From NCBI RefSeq assembly GCF_003590875.1, contig NZ_QYUN01000002.1, forward strand, positions 2,232,001 to 2,296,000: DNA of 64,000 nucleotides, given 5' to 3'. This document shows positions 39,979 to 48,479 of the stretch, one piece after another (positions within the stretch are counted from its first letter, which is position 1; each line of letters starts with the position of its first letter). Source of the stretch: Noviherbaspirillum cavernae. Lineage in GTDB: Bacteria > Pseudomonadota > Gammaproteobacteria > Burkholderiales > Burkholderiaceae_D. Both the position numbers and the translations under genes were made by a program. Below the pieces are notes generated by a model that did no database searches, had not been told where the DNA came from, and was given only the letters and a program-made list of their open reading frames with translations.

Positions 39979-40682
39979 TTCTTGTCGAGACTCAGCGTAA
40001 AGAGCGTCAATGTCAGCGTCGTCTTCGGATACTCGTAGACGTTCAGCGTTGCCTTCGCCCAGAACAGATGCCAGGGCATGGCTTCCAGCTGCGCCAGATA
40101 ATTCATGATGTCGAAATATCCACCCTGCACCACGATCTCCACGTCGTGCTTGTAGACGGTATCGGCAGCCAGCTTGCCGCCGGATTGGCTGCTCCCTTTG
40201 TCCTTGATCGTCGCCAGCGCGCTCTCGATCAGCTTCGCCTCGACGCTCGCCTGTTCCGCCAGCGAGAACGCGGGTTGGGTCTTGAGCGAGACGAGGCGCA
40301 GGGCGCGATTTTGCTTCAGCAGGTCTTCCAGCAGCGCCGACATTTTATCAGGAGACACCAGCCCTTTTTGCATGTCCCGCAGTGCATCCTGCATCTGCGC
40401 CGTCTGCTGTTTCAACTGCTGCAACTGCGCCTTGTTCGCCTTGTTCGGATCGGCTTCGTGCACGGCCATTTTCTGCTGGATTTGCACCTGCATGCCGGCC
40501 ATCGTCGTCTGGTCCTTCTTGATGCCCTGGGTCAGCTGCTTCTGCTTCGCGTACAGGGGATCGAGCAGCGCGGTATTGATGAGCGTGATCAGGATCAGCG
40601 CCGCCATCGCGAAAATGATGGCGCGTTCGCGCAGCGACAACGCGTCCACCTTCAACTGTATCCGTTGCCAATGCTGCTTCAT
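39963..40682 (-). CDS. mshJ: MSHA biogenesis protein MshJ (PilO-like)
   Basis: The 239-residue protein has one membrane helix at about 23-42 (AIIFAMAALILITLINTALL). A long coiled coil follows (about 45-120, rich in Gln/Lys), then a PilO/GspM-like periplasmic domain. It is part of the alignment complex. Its start overlaps the previous gene (ATGA) and its end overlaps mshK. Confidence 0.88.
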   Translation of the reverse strand: MKQHWQRIQLKVDALSLRERAIIFAMAALILITLINTALLDPLYAKQKQLTQGIKKDQTTMAGMQVQIQQKMAVHEADPNKANKAQLQQLKQQTAQMQDALRDMQKGLVSPDKMSALLEDLLKQNRALRLVSLKTQPAFSLAEQASVEAKLIESALATIKDKGSSQSGGKLAADTVYKHDVEIVVQGGYFDIMNYLAQLEAMPWHLFWAKATLNVYEYPKTTLTLTLFTLSLDKKWLNI

Positions 40683-41452
40683 TTGGTCGTTGCTCCTGCA
40701 GTGCCGGACTGTTCCTTGATCGCGTTGAACGCGCGGGCGAATTCGAGATAGGCGTTCGATGTCGCATTAGCATCGGTTTTTGCCGACTGCTCGGCCAGCT
40801 GCTGCTGTTCCTTCACTGCACCGGAGGAACGCAGATTGAATTCGATATAGGCCATCGATGTGCGTGGCTCCGCAGCCGATGCCGCTTTTGCATTCTGTGG
40901 CGGCTGCGGACTTTGCATCTCCAGCGCAGCAAAGGATTTGCCCTGCAACGCCGGTTCATTCTTCAGGCGCGTGATGTAAGCCGGCACAAGGTCCGGCTGC
41001 AGCGTGCGCCCCTGCAGCGAGATGTCGCTGCCCGCGCCGCGAATGGTAAAGCCGGTCAGCCACACGCCATTGACAATTTGACGGGAGAACGCGCGCATGT
41101 ATTCCGAATAACCATCGGTGTTGCCGAATTCACGCCGGCCCAGCACAGCGAATACCTGCAGCAATGATCTTGCTTCCATCTCCGCATTCCGGATGTCTTC
41201 CTCGAGCGCCTTGCTCTTTTCCTTGGGCCCGTAATCGGCATTGACCTTGTTCAATCGCGTTTGCACCGCCGCCAGCTGTCCCGCCGTCGCCTCGGCCTCC
41301 TTGCCCAGTGCGTACAGCTGGTATTTCGCATAGCCGCCCAGGCTTGCCGATCCGAGCAGGATCAGACCCAGCGCCTGCGCCATGGTGACGGCGGAAAAAT
41401 ACTTCTTCTGCTTCAGGAAGATCGGATTGAACAGATTGATCTGCTGGCTCAT
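40679..41452 (-). CDS. MSHA biogenesis protein, PilN-like (MshI2)
   Basis: The 257-residue inner-membrane protein begins MSQQINLFNPIFLKQKKYFS, the PilN-type cytoplasmic motif (INLF/NLLP) that binds the PilM-like partner. One helix lies at about 20-42. A coiled coil and a fimbrial-assembly (PilN) domain follow. It is coupled to mshI upstream and mshJ downstream by overlaps. Confidence 0.85.
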   Translation of the reverse strand: MSQQINLFNPIFLKQKKYFSAVTMAQALGLILLGSASLGGYAKYQLYALGKEAEATAGQLAAVQTRLNKVNADYGPKEKSKALEEDIRNAEMEARSLLQVFAVLGRREFGNTDGYSEYMRAFSRQIVNGVWLTGFTIRGAGSDISLQGRTLQPDLVPAYITRLKNEPALQGKSFAALEMQSPQPPQNAKAASAAEPRTSMAYIEFNLRSSGAVKEQQQLAEQSAKTDANATSNAYLEFARAFNAIKEQSGTAGATTK

Positions 41453-42399
41453 AGCGCCTTCACCTCGTGGCGCATGGCCGCGCCGATCGTCATGAAATAA
41501 CGCTGCTGCGACTGCGGCGATTTCAGTTCCGGCACTCTGGAAATATCGACAACGCTTTCCAGATTCAGTGTCTCGATCGGAATGTACAAACTGGCGGCCA
41601 GATGCGCCTGCACGTCTGCCGTCATGCTGCCCGACGGCGCAAGCACGAGCCTTGCCACCGTCACGAAGTGATACTGGCGGTCGAAATGGTCCAGCGAACG
41701 CTGCAGTTCCTGCACCATCCGCTCGTACGCCGCCGCTTTCTCATTCTCGTCCGGCGCGGTCAGCTGCGACAATGCCACGTCGATGCGGCGGGACAGATAG
41801 AGTTCGCCGTCGAAGGTAATGGTCAGCAGGCCGCTGTCCTCATGGAGCGACAACATCGCGAGGCCGCGCCCTTCCGGCTCCAGCAGCGCGGACACATTCC
41901 GCTGCGCCATTTCCGGGATATCGATCACCCGGATCGGCAATCGGGCATCGTCGAACAGCGCCTGCCGGCGCTCGATCAACTGGTTGCGGGCGGCGACCGC
42001 GTACATCGCATGCGCGCGCCCACGGGAATTCTTTTCGGCGGGCACGTCCAGCACATCGATGGTCGCATCGTCGATGTGATAGTCCAGCATGTCCTTCAGA
42101 CGCCAGCGGATCGCGGTCTTCAGCTCGTCGGGCGGCACGTTCGGCGCATCGACCGACAGCATCTGATATTCGCCCAGCGACAGCAGATTGGTCCAGCGGT
42201 AGCGGTCGGCGCGCAAATCCTTGGCTATCCTGCCCAGCGCTTCCGCATCCGCTCCCGCCCCTCCCGAATAAAACCCGGCATGCGCGACAGCGTACTTCGC
42301 CTGCGACGAGCGCTCGACATGCGCGACGCAGACGCCGTCAGCCTGCAGGCTGATCGCCATCCATCCACCGAGGCTACTGTTTTTCGAGAAGAAACGCAT
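41449..42399 (-). CDS. mshI: MSHA biogenesis protein MshI (PilM-like)
   Basis: The 316-residue actin-like cytoplasmic protein starts MRFFSKNSSLGGWMAISLQA; ATG 42399 is chosen over a TTG at 42441. The region DELKTAIRWRLKDMLDYHIDDA is typical of MshI. It should hold the cytoplasmic tail of the PilN-like protein. No Shine-Dalgarno is evident. The 157-bp gap to mshQ suggests the second block of the locus (I to N) has its own promoter. Confidence 0.88.
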   Translation of the reverse strand: MRFFSKNSSLGGWMAISLQADGVCVAHVERSSQAKYAVAHAGFYSGGAGADAEALGRIAKDLRADRYRWTNLLSLGEYQMLSVDAPNVPPDELKTAIRWRLKDMLDYHIDDATIDVLDVPAEKNSRGRAHAMYAVAARNQLIERRQALFDDARLPIRVIDIPEMAQRNVSALLEPEGRGLAMLSLHEDSGLLTITFDGELYLSRRIDVALSQLTAPDENEKAAAYERMVQELQRSLDHFDRQYHFVTVARLVLAPSGSMTADVQAHLAASLYIPIETLNLESVVDISRVPELKSPQSQQRYFMTIGAAMRHEVKAL

Positions 42400-42556
42400 G
42401 CGCAATCTGTCTATGAGGTTTTGCCGGGGAGAGGATTGCAATCGGCTGCTGCCAGACCTTCCTTACTCTGCCCCGAATCTGCACGTTATCACCGCACCCG
42501 CCATTTACATCCGCAAAGCAAACCCGATAAAACCGCGCATTTCATCGATACCGCTG

Positions 42557-44038
42557 TCAATAATGCAATTCCCGCCGATAAATCACCGGCCCCGACTTGT
42601 AAATCCCGAAGGTCGCGGTTCCTGCGCCCGGGAGGTAGGGAAGTTTCGTATCGTCGACCTTGATTGTCACGACGCCCTTTCCGGCAGGTGTCTGCGTCGG
42701 TTTGCTCAACGCGATGCGCCCCGTGCCTGCACTCAAGGTACCTGTAGCGGCAATGCTGGTCTCGATGCTTTCACCCGTCCTGTCCTCCTTGATGAAATTC
42801 CCCGGCACGAGCGGTGTGCAGCCGTCATTCACGTTGGTAATGTAGGCTTTCCCGTTCCAGTACTGGGCCTGAACATTGATCGGCAGCGGGAGCCGTTCGG
42901 AACCGTGGGCATTGGCGATCTTGAGGCGGCCATAGCGCAGCTTTGTTGTCCCGACTCTGGCCCGTTCGTTGGCCCCGTTCTTGTCGGCATCCATATCCAG
43001 GACGTCCAGCGCAACGCCGTCCGCATCGCGCGGCGCGATGCCAATCTCGAGCGTTTCGTACGCGCCATCCGCCTTGTCCGCGCGGTGCAGCATCACGTTG
43101 GCCGAGAAAGTCCCTTCGCCGTTGCTCCAGACCATGGATGGCACTTCCGGGGTCATCGACACCACTACGCGAGGGCCGGCGGTGCGGTTAACCGGAGCGA
43201 CATTGCTGCCGCCATCGCAAACGAAGGTCGTTTCATGCGAAGGCGCGTTGCCGGAAAACTTCGCCGTGCAGGTATCCGAGCCGACAACATAGCCGGGTGC
43301 CACCATCCACAAACCCATGCTGTCGGGATCCGCGGAATTGATCCAGGCCGCAGTGTTGACAGCCGCGTCGCCAGAAATAGGCTTGGCGAACTGAACGAAA
43401 GAACCTGCATAGTTTTTGGTCGGGACGTTGTCCTGATTCCACGCCTTGAGCTTGAACGCGATGCGGAACGGCTCTCCCATATACCCAAACGTGGACCCGG
43501 CACAGGCTGGCAGGTCGCTGCGCTGCGTGATCGATGTGTCGCTCAACGTAAAGTGATGCGGTCGCGCCCTCAATGTCGAACTGGTGCCATCCGCCGGCGA
43601 CGCTTCGTCGCTCAAGCTGACGGAGAAATTGCCGACGTCCGGCGCCATGAGGCAGAACTTTGCGACGCCGTTGGCGAACGTCAAGTCCGGAATGGGTGTC
43701 GACGACGACGAAGCAACAACGCAGCTGCCCAATGGGGCCGAACACGTGCCAGCATTCGGCGCACATATCGTCGGCGCTTTCGCCCCATCCGGATGCGCTC
43801 CGACCGGGGTATGCCATCCCTTGAGTGTTTGCACGCCGGTGTACGTAGTAACGGTAACCGTGCCGTTCTTGCGGGTTGCTGTCATCAGATGCGGCCGGCC
43901 GGCTGCCAGCGGACCACTCAAGGATTCATCGGTAGAAACCGCGATCTCGAAACTCTCCGCATGAGCGCTCGCCGCCGCGTACACGGAACAAAGCAAGCAC
44001 ATCACAAGAACGCATCGGCGTCGAAACTGGCGCATCAT
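42557..44038 (-). CDS. mshQ: MshQ-like secreted protein (DUF6701 type)
   Basis: The 493-residue product has a signal peptide (about 1-27, ending AASAHA). Its sequence matches the C-terminal DUF6701 region of MshQ: FEIAVSTDESLSGPLAAGRP, RARPHHFTLSD and the terminal ATFGIYKSGPVIYRRELHY. Vibrio MshQ proteins are much longer, with N-terminal adhesin-type domains; here almost only the DUF6701 region remains. Many Cys pairs suggest disulfides. An adhesive or pilus-tip role is inferred. It follows mshP. Confidence 0.82.
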   Translation of the reverse strand: MMRQFRRRCVLVMCLLCSVYAAASAHAESFEIAVSTDESLSGPLAAGRPHLMTATRKNGTVTVTTYTGVQTLKGWHTPVGAHPDGAKAPTICAPNAGTCSAPLGSCVVASSSSTPIPDLTFANGVAKFCLMAPDVGNFSVSLSDEASPADGTSSTLRARPHHFTLSDTSITQRSDLPACAGSTFGYMGEPFRIAFKLKAWNQDNVPTKNYAGSFVQFAKPISGDAAVNTAAWINSADPDSMGLWMVAPGYVVGSDTCTAKFSGNAPSHETTFVCDGGSNVAPVNRTAGPRVVVSMTPEVPSMVWSNGEGTFSANVMLHRADKADGAYETLEIGIAPRDADGVALDVLDMDADKNGANERARVGTTKLRYGRLKIANAHGSERLPLPINVQAQYWNGKAYITNVNDGCTPLVPGNFIKEDRTGESIETSIAATGTLSAGTGRIALSKPTQTPAGKGVVTIKVDDTKLPYLPGAGTATFGIYKSGPVIYRRELHY

Positions 44039-44065
44039 CGTCTCGTCCAGAAATCACAGAACGCA

Positions 44066-44136
44066 GGGTTGGCAGGGTACTGCCCACGCAGGCGCATCGT
44101 GCTCATTACAGCGTGGGCATTGCCTGCCCACCCTAC
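44066..44136. repeat. Imperfect inverted-repeat element between mshP and mshQ
   Basis: Arms at 44066-44089 and 44111-44133 are inverted copies with few mismatches, and each contains a smaller GGCA/TGCC hairpin. The style (GTAGGGTGGGCA with TGCCCACGC) recalls dispersed intergenic palindromes of proteobacteria. It might also act as a weak terminator or RNA stabiliser. Copy number cannot be judged here. Confidence 0.55.
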
Positions 44137-44171
44137 CGTTTCCCGACTCACATGCACAAGAATCCCCTTCC

Positions 44172-44636
44172 TCATCGCTGGAATGAAACCTGCACCACCC
44201 GCTCCACATAATCCGCACCACCACCCTGCCCCTTCACGCAAGGGCCGCCGACGGGCTGATTGCAAGCGATAGCCGTGAGTTGCCGCACCACGATCGCAGG
44301 ATCCGCCCCCGCGTATGTCGTGTCCTGACACACGACCGTGACGGTGAAGCTGCTCAGGGTCGATGCTGATGGCGAAAACGATGCCGAGGACGCAGGACAA
44401 GCGCCTGCGGGAACATCAATCAGCCAGCGATGCAAGCCCCACTCGATCCCGGCACGCGCTGCCTGATACGCCCGCGCACCCTGCACATCCAAGGCAACGC
44501 CCGTGTGCTGCGTGGCAGACAGGTTGAGCATCGCCGCACCGAGTCCTGCCAGCACCACAAGCAGAAAGATCGCGCTCACCATGCCGAATCCCTGCTGCAG
44601 CAGGCGGCGCGGACGGAGGGATGCGTTCAGCCTCAT
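44172..44636 (-). CDS. mshP: MSHA biogenesis protein MshP (minor pilin-like)
   Basis: The 154-residue product has a basic N-terminus and then GFGMVSAIFLLVVLAGLGAA, a PilX-like helix with Gly before Phe, suggesting prepilin peptidase processing. The Glu5 of true pilins is missing, as usual for MshP/PilX. It follows mshO by 13 bp. Confidence 0.82.
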   Translation of the reverse strand: MRLNASLRPRRLLQQGFGMVSAIFLLVVLAGLGAAMLNLSATQHTGVALDVQGARAYQAARAGIEWGLHRWLIDVPAGACPASSASFSPSASTLSSFTVTVVCQDTTYAGADPAIVVRQLTAIACNQPVGGPCVKGQGGGADYVERVVQVSFQR

Positions 44637-44649
44637 GATTCAATCGCTC

Positions 44650-45552
44650 TCATGGTGTGTTATCCACATGCACCTGCTGGAACAAGCTTACCGATGTGCC
44701 ATTGCCGTTTTTCGATTGCAAAGTCAGGCCCAATCCGACGAGACCGCTGCGCTGGCTGACCATGCTGCCGGCCGCGTTATCGTAGGAAAACTCGCAGGCC
44801 GTGACGCCACTAGCGAGCAATGCCTTCGACGCGCCACTGAGCGGGGACGCGGCGATGTTGTCCGGTTGCGATGCCTGGATCGTGTACCCGGAAATGCGGG
44901 TCAGCGTCCCTGCGGCCGGATTGCAGACATAGGTCACAGGCGACGGCGCAATGACATGAAAATGATTGCCCGGTGAAGTGAACTTCGGTTCCGCCTGGCT
45001 GGCAAACGGATTGCTCTTCAAGGTAATGGTGACGCCCGCGATGGAATCGAATTCGGCCCTGTTGCAGGAGCCGGCACAGTCGTAGGCGTTTGCCGGATTC
45101 AATAAGGGCCCGAGGTTATAGACGACGACGTAATCGCCGGTGGCGATTGCCTGTGCTTCGATTGGTACCGGGCCGACCAGGTCGAAGCTCGTCTTCGCGG
45201 CGTCGGTGAAGCTCAGGATATTGCCGGTCGTGGCATTGTCGTCGTCTGCGAGATAGCGTCCGCCCGTTTTCGTCGGCAGGAACTCCAGATACACGACTTG
45301 ATTCCCATCCGTCGTTCTGCGGATGCTGTTCGGCAGCGCCAGCCGCACATCGCGCGCAATCCGGCGCAACGCGGTATCGGCGGTGTCCGTCAATTCTGCA
45401 CGCGCTGCGGTATCCACGTAGGCCAGTACCGGCATGCGTATGAACATCGCAACCATGCCCGCGACGATACCGGCGATGGCAATGGCGACGACCATCTCCA
45501 CCAGCGTGAAGCCTTTCGCGGGAGAGATATCACGTATCGGCATGCTATGGCG
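44650..45552 (-). CDS. mshO: MSHA biogenesis prepilin-like protein MshO
   Basis: The 300-residue minor pilin has a type IV prepilin signal: KGFTLVEMVVAIAIAGIVAG, with cleavage after Gly and Glu5 present. ATG 45552 overlaps the mshD stop; ATG 45543 is an alternative. The C-terminal domain has two Cys pairs. It is one of the C-D-O-P minor pilin set. Confidence 0.85.
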   Translation of the reverse strand, partial: RHSMPIRDISPAKGFTLVEMVVAIAIAGIVAGMVAMFIRMPVLAYVDTAARAELTDTADTALRRIARDVRLALPNSIRRTTDGNQVVYLEFLPTKTGGRYLADDDNATTGNILSFTDAAKTSFDLVGPVPIEAQAIATGDYVVVYNLGPLLNPANAYDCAGSCNRAEFDSIAGVTITLKSNPFASQAEPKFTSPGNHFHVIAPSPVTYVCNPAAGTLTRISGYTIQASQPDNIAASPLSGASKALLASGVTACEFSYDNAAGSMVSQRSGLVGLGLTLQSKNGNGTSVSLFQQVHVDNTP

Positions 45553-46129
45553 CATATCTTGTTCGGTAGCCTTCCAGCACGATGCTGCCGCCGTCATAAG
45601 TTACGGTCACGGCGATACGCAGTACCGCAGCGGCAACTGCAATCTGCGCCCCGGCCGGACCAAAACCAGCCTGCTGCGTGACGGTCACGGACGCTGCATA
45701 GCCTTCCGGCACAACGACGTTCGTCGCATTGGCGAGATCAAGCTGTCCGCCTGTCAGCTGAAAGCCGCTGTAGTCATTCACGTTATCGAATGGTGCAACG
45801 TCGCTGCCGCGCCCCTCCTTTTGAGACTGCTTTGAATAGGCATCTTCAGGCCCCATTGCCTCCAATTTGGCGCAGCTACCGTCGCTGGGGTCAAAACCAT
45901 CGGGATCGCAGTTCGTGAACGGCATCATCTCGATCTCTTCCAGCAAGGCCTCGGCAATCGCCAACGCCTGCTTTTGAATCAGCGGATCGGCACTGTGCCG
46001 CGCATTCAGGTTCATCACCATCAGCACACCGCCCAGCGCGATGCCGACGATGACGATGAACAGCACCAGTTCGATCAGCGACAGGCCGCGTTGTCGGGCG
46101 CGAAGCGCTTGCCGGTTATTGGTGAACAT
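45545..46129 (-). CDS. mshD: MSHA biogenesis prepilin-like protein MshD
   Basis: The 194-residue product has the prepilin signal RQRGLSLIELVLFIVIVGIA (cleavage after Gly, Glu5 present). The globular part contains the Cys-rich CDPDGFDPSDGSC segment. Its start overlaps the mshC end by 14 bp. Confidence 0.88.
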   Translation of the reverse strand: MFTNNRQALRARQRGLSLIELVLFIVIVGIALGGVLMVMNLNARHSADPLIQKQALAIAEALLEEIEMMPFTNCDPDGFDPSDGSCAKLEAMGPEDAYSKQSQKEGRGSDVAPFDNVNDYSGFQLTGGQLDLANATNVVVPEGYAASVTVTQQAGFGPAGAQIAVAAAVLRIAVTVTYDGGSIVLEGYRTRYAP

Positions 46130-46721
46130 AGCCCGTCTCCGGCTCGACCACGAGTTGCCGCGTATCGCCTTCCTTGCTCAAGGTGATCACAAGCGCATTG
46201 ACGAATGTTGAGGTCGGCGTGGGTGGCGGATCGGTGAGATGAAACGGCTTGCCCAGCGCATTGAAGTAAAAACCTGCGCCGGCGATGGATTTGTTGAAGG
46301 CGATACCGGACGGAATGGCTTCGCACAGTGCGGTGTCGTTATCGCTGCAGTTGTCCTGCGTTCTGGCGCTGTCGCTGTTCTTTCCGGCTGGCGTGACGAC
46401 ATATGCTGTGCATGCTGCGTCGAAACAGGCGGCAAATCTGGCACCGTCCAGGCTCACGAACACATTCCTGTTTTGTGCAATCGCGGTTTTTTGCGCATGG
46501 CGCAGGACTGATTGCGCCTGCGCGTGAAAGCGTTCGACGTCGAATGCGTTGTTATTGAAAAAGCGCGGCACGGCGACCAGCGCGAGAATCGAGACGATGA
46601 CAAGAGTGCCGGCCAACTCGACGAGCGTGAAACCGCTGCGGCCATTCCTGCATGGCGGTGACGCGTGGGTTGTGACGTCGCGAAGTGGCATTCGAGTAAT
46701 TCGGGCACTGAAGAAACTCAT
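46116..46721 (-). CDS. mshC: MSHA biogenesis prepilin-like protein MshC
   Basis: The 201-residue minor pilin has the signal SGFTLVELAGTLVIVSILAL. The start is uncertain: ATG 46721 (31-residue leader) or ATG 46691 (20-residue leader); an in-frame GTG at 46793 falls inside a terminator. No good ribosome site precedes any of them. A strong terminator stands between it and the pilin gene upstream. Confidence 0.85.
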   Translation of the reverse strand: MSFFSARITRMPLRDVTTHASPPCRNGRSGFTLVELAGTLVIVSILALVAVPRFFNNNAFDVERFHAQAQSVLRHAQKTAIAQNRNVFVSLDGARFAACFDAACTAYVVTPAGKNSDSARTQDNCSDNDTALCEAIPSGIAFNKSIAGAGFYFNALGKPFHLTDPPPTPTSTFVNALVITLSKEGDTRQLVVEPETGYVHQ

Positions 46722-46764
46722 TGCGTGTCGTACGGGACAGGCGATGTATGTGGAACGGCGATCA

Positions 46765-46807
46765 TCAAAAAAACGGGCCAGGGTGGAGTGCACCTTGGCC
46801 CGTTTTT
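46765..46807. terminator. Bidirectional terminator after the downstream pilin gene
   Basis: A 10-bp GC-rich stem (AAACGGGCCA / TGGCCCGTTT), extended by more pairs, has T runs on both strands. It lies 45-85 bp after the pilin stop. It should hold most transcription to the pilin and give little to mshC onwards. Confidence 0.85.
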
Positions 46808-46850
46808 CCAGAGGCTGGCCGATACGACCAAGCTCTGCTGCACAAAATGC

Positions 46851-47363
46851 TTACTGGCAGTTGGTCGTGGTCACGCCAGTCGCATCAATCGCCGGTGCAG
46901 CGCCCGGGCCGGTGGACTGAGTAAAGATAACTGCACAGGCCGGGTGGCTCGCGTCAGGAGCAACCGTAAGAACCGTCGTCGAAGCTTGCAGATCGAAATC
47001 TGCCAGACCGCCGGCGGCAATCGCGATGCCGGAACCTGTCGTAGCCGTGCCAGCCTCAGTGACGCCGTCACCGCCGACATCAGGATAACCGTGCATGTAA
47101 GGAACATCCGCACCTTCCATCGTGATGCTTGTACCAGAGGTATTCCCCGGCGAACCCGTCACCAGCCATTGCGCGTGGAAGAGCGACGAACCTGTTTGCA
47201 GAGCAGCTTGCGCGGCCTTCATCTTCGCCATGCGGGCGTCGGTCGACATATCCGAGAAACGCGGCAATGCCGTCGCAGCCAGAATGCCCAGGATCACAAT
47301 CACCACAACCAGTTCGATCAAGGTGAAACCGGATTGCTGGCCTCTCAGTTGTTTGTTGCTCAT
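46851..47363 (-). CDS. mshA: MSHA-type major pilin
   Basis: The 170-residue type IVa prepilin has a short leader MSNKQLRGQQSG, then FTLIELVVVIVILGILAATA with Glu5. The body shares LFHAQWL and the Cys near the C-terminus (TTTNCQ) with its neighbour. It carries its own leader, promoter region and strong terminator, as expected for an abundant structural pilin. Assignment as MshA rather than MshB is by position (second of the pair). Confidence 0.85.
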   Translation of the reverse strand: MSNKQLRGQQSGFTLIELVVVIVILGILAATALPRFSDMSTDARMAKMKAAQAALQTGSSLFHAQWLVTGSPGNTSGTSITMEGADVPYMHGYPDVGGDGVTEAGTATTGSGIAIAAGGLADFDLQASTTVLTVAPDASHPACAVIFTQSTGPGAAPAIDATGVTTTNCQ

Positions 47364-47474
47364 TTTTTAGTACCCCTTAGATTGACAAAAAAAACAGCGA
47401 TTCCGGATTTCAGAACCACATGCCGATAAGGACAACCCGTCCCAGTATTGCGCCCTCAGTCACCATATCGGCCC

Positions 47475-47496
47475 CCCCTACAACTTTCTTTAGGGG
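47475..47496. promoter_or_regulatory. Inverted repeat CCCCTA-N10-TAGGGG before mshA
   Basis: Six-base arms are exact inverted copies separated by ten bases, the geometry of a dimeric regulator's site. It lies about 115 bp before the pilin ATG. The cognate regulator is not known. Confidence 0.4.
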
Positions 47497-47599
47497 ATTT
47501 TAGAGAACTTGTCATTGGTGCTTATCGGGAATAGCGAGGCTTTTTCAGTGCTGTTAGCGCTTATGAGATTGCCGCATGCGAAGGCAAGGATTGCATGGA

Positions 47600-47650
47600 G
47601 CAAAAAAGACAAGCGGCACGCCGGGAACAATTCCATCGGTCGTGCCGCAT
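47600..47650 (-). terminator. Intrinsic terminator of the first pilin gene
   Basis: An 8-bp stem (GCGGCACG / CGTGCCGC) with a 22-base loop is followed on the minus strand by TTGTC and then six T. It lies about 50-95 bp after the pilin stop. Confidence 0.75.
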
Positions 47651-47696
47651 TGACGATCAGCCTCGCGCAAGGTCGCCCGTGCGCAAGCAGCAGAAT

Positions 47697-48227
47697 CTAT
47701 TGACAGTCAGTGGTCGTCAGCCCTGTCGCGCTGATCACCGGCGCGGCCGTTGCGGTCGCCTGCAAGTAGGTCACCTGACAGTTGGGATGGGTAGCATCCG
47801 GAGTGACGACAAGTGTGTTGACTGCACTCGCGGCGACCGTGTAGTCGCTCAATCCACCGGCCGCGAGCAGGATGCCGGAGTCGACAGCAGTCGTCAGAGC
47901 ATCAGCATTACCATCCGCGCCGACATCCGGGTAGCCATTGATATAGGCGATCCTCACACCCTCCATGGAAACGACGCTGTCTGTGCTGCTCGAATTGCCG
48001 GAGGTGTCGGCTGGCGATCCATTGGCCAGCCATTGCGCGTGAAAGAGCGAGGCTCCGGTTTGCAACGCTGCTTGCGCCGCCTTCATCTTGGCGATCCGTG
48101 CTTCGGTGGACATGCCGACAAAGCGCGGCATGGCAGTTGCGGCCAGGATACCGAGAACCACGATAACGGCGATCAGTTCGATCAAGGTAAAGCCGGTCTG
48201 CGCGCGGCCTGCTGGGGAGAGTCGCAT
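47697..48227 (-). CDS. mshB: MSHA-type pilin, paralogue of the neighbouring pilin
   Basis: The 176-residue prepilin (leader MRLSPAGRAQTG, then FTLIELIAVIVVLGILAATA) is clearly similar to the next pilin over its whole length: KMKAAQAALQTG, LFHAQWL, GYPDVG, ATHPNC and the C-terminal TTTDCQ. AGGAG precedes the ATG by eight bases. The MshB name is by order (B before A); which one is the major subunit is not certain. Confidence 0.82.
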   Translation of the reverse strand: MRLSPAGRAQTGFTLIELIAVIVVLGILAATAMPRFVGMSTEARIAKMKAAQAALQTGASLFHAQWLANGSPADTSGNSSSTDSVVSMEGVRIAYINGYPDVGADGNADALTTAVDSGILLAAGGLSDYTVAASAVNTLVVTPDATHPNCQVTYLQATATAAPVISATGLTTTDCQ

Positions 48228-48453
48228 TGATGTGTGCTCCTGAAATTGATTGAAAGGCGGTCAGGTCTGCGCACAGAAGCATGCGCAGAAAAAAACCAGT
48301 CGAGGCATTACGCTATCGACAAACCTATCGGCACGCCTGCGGCATTTCTGAAGAGTTCTCGGGGAAAATATTTGCGCGTGAGCCGGACGACAAGACAGCA
48401 AGCGCGCAACAGGCACTCCTTCCCTTTCGAGGGGAAAGGTGCTGCAGGGAATT

Positions 48454-48471
48454 CGGACGGCATGCCGTCCG
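48454..48471. repeat. 18-bp perfect palindrome after mshG
   Basis: CGGACGGCATGCCGTCCG reads the same on both strands. It begins 9 bp past the mshG stop. No T tract follows, so it is not a standard terminator. Confidence 0.5.
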
Positions 48472-48479
48472 CCTGCGCA

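Larger units (their letters stand above)
47364..47696. other. Intergenic region between the two pilin genes
   Basis: It holds the terminator of the upstream pilin (47600-47650) and then the promoter region and ribosome site (AAGGGG) of the downstream pilin. At 47475-47496 there is an inverted repeat. No small ORF looks coding. Confidence 0.7.

Noticed and set aside
42398..44272. Long open frame (over 600 codons) antisense to mshQ and its neighbours
   Set aside because: Arg-rich composition and no domain or ribosome site; the minus-strand mshQ and mshP are clearly real.
48267..48299. Hairpin followed by a run of A upstream of the first pilin, considered as a terminator
   Set aside because: For minus-strand transcripts the T tract precedes rather than follows the stem, and no plus-strand gene is present to be terminated.
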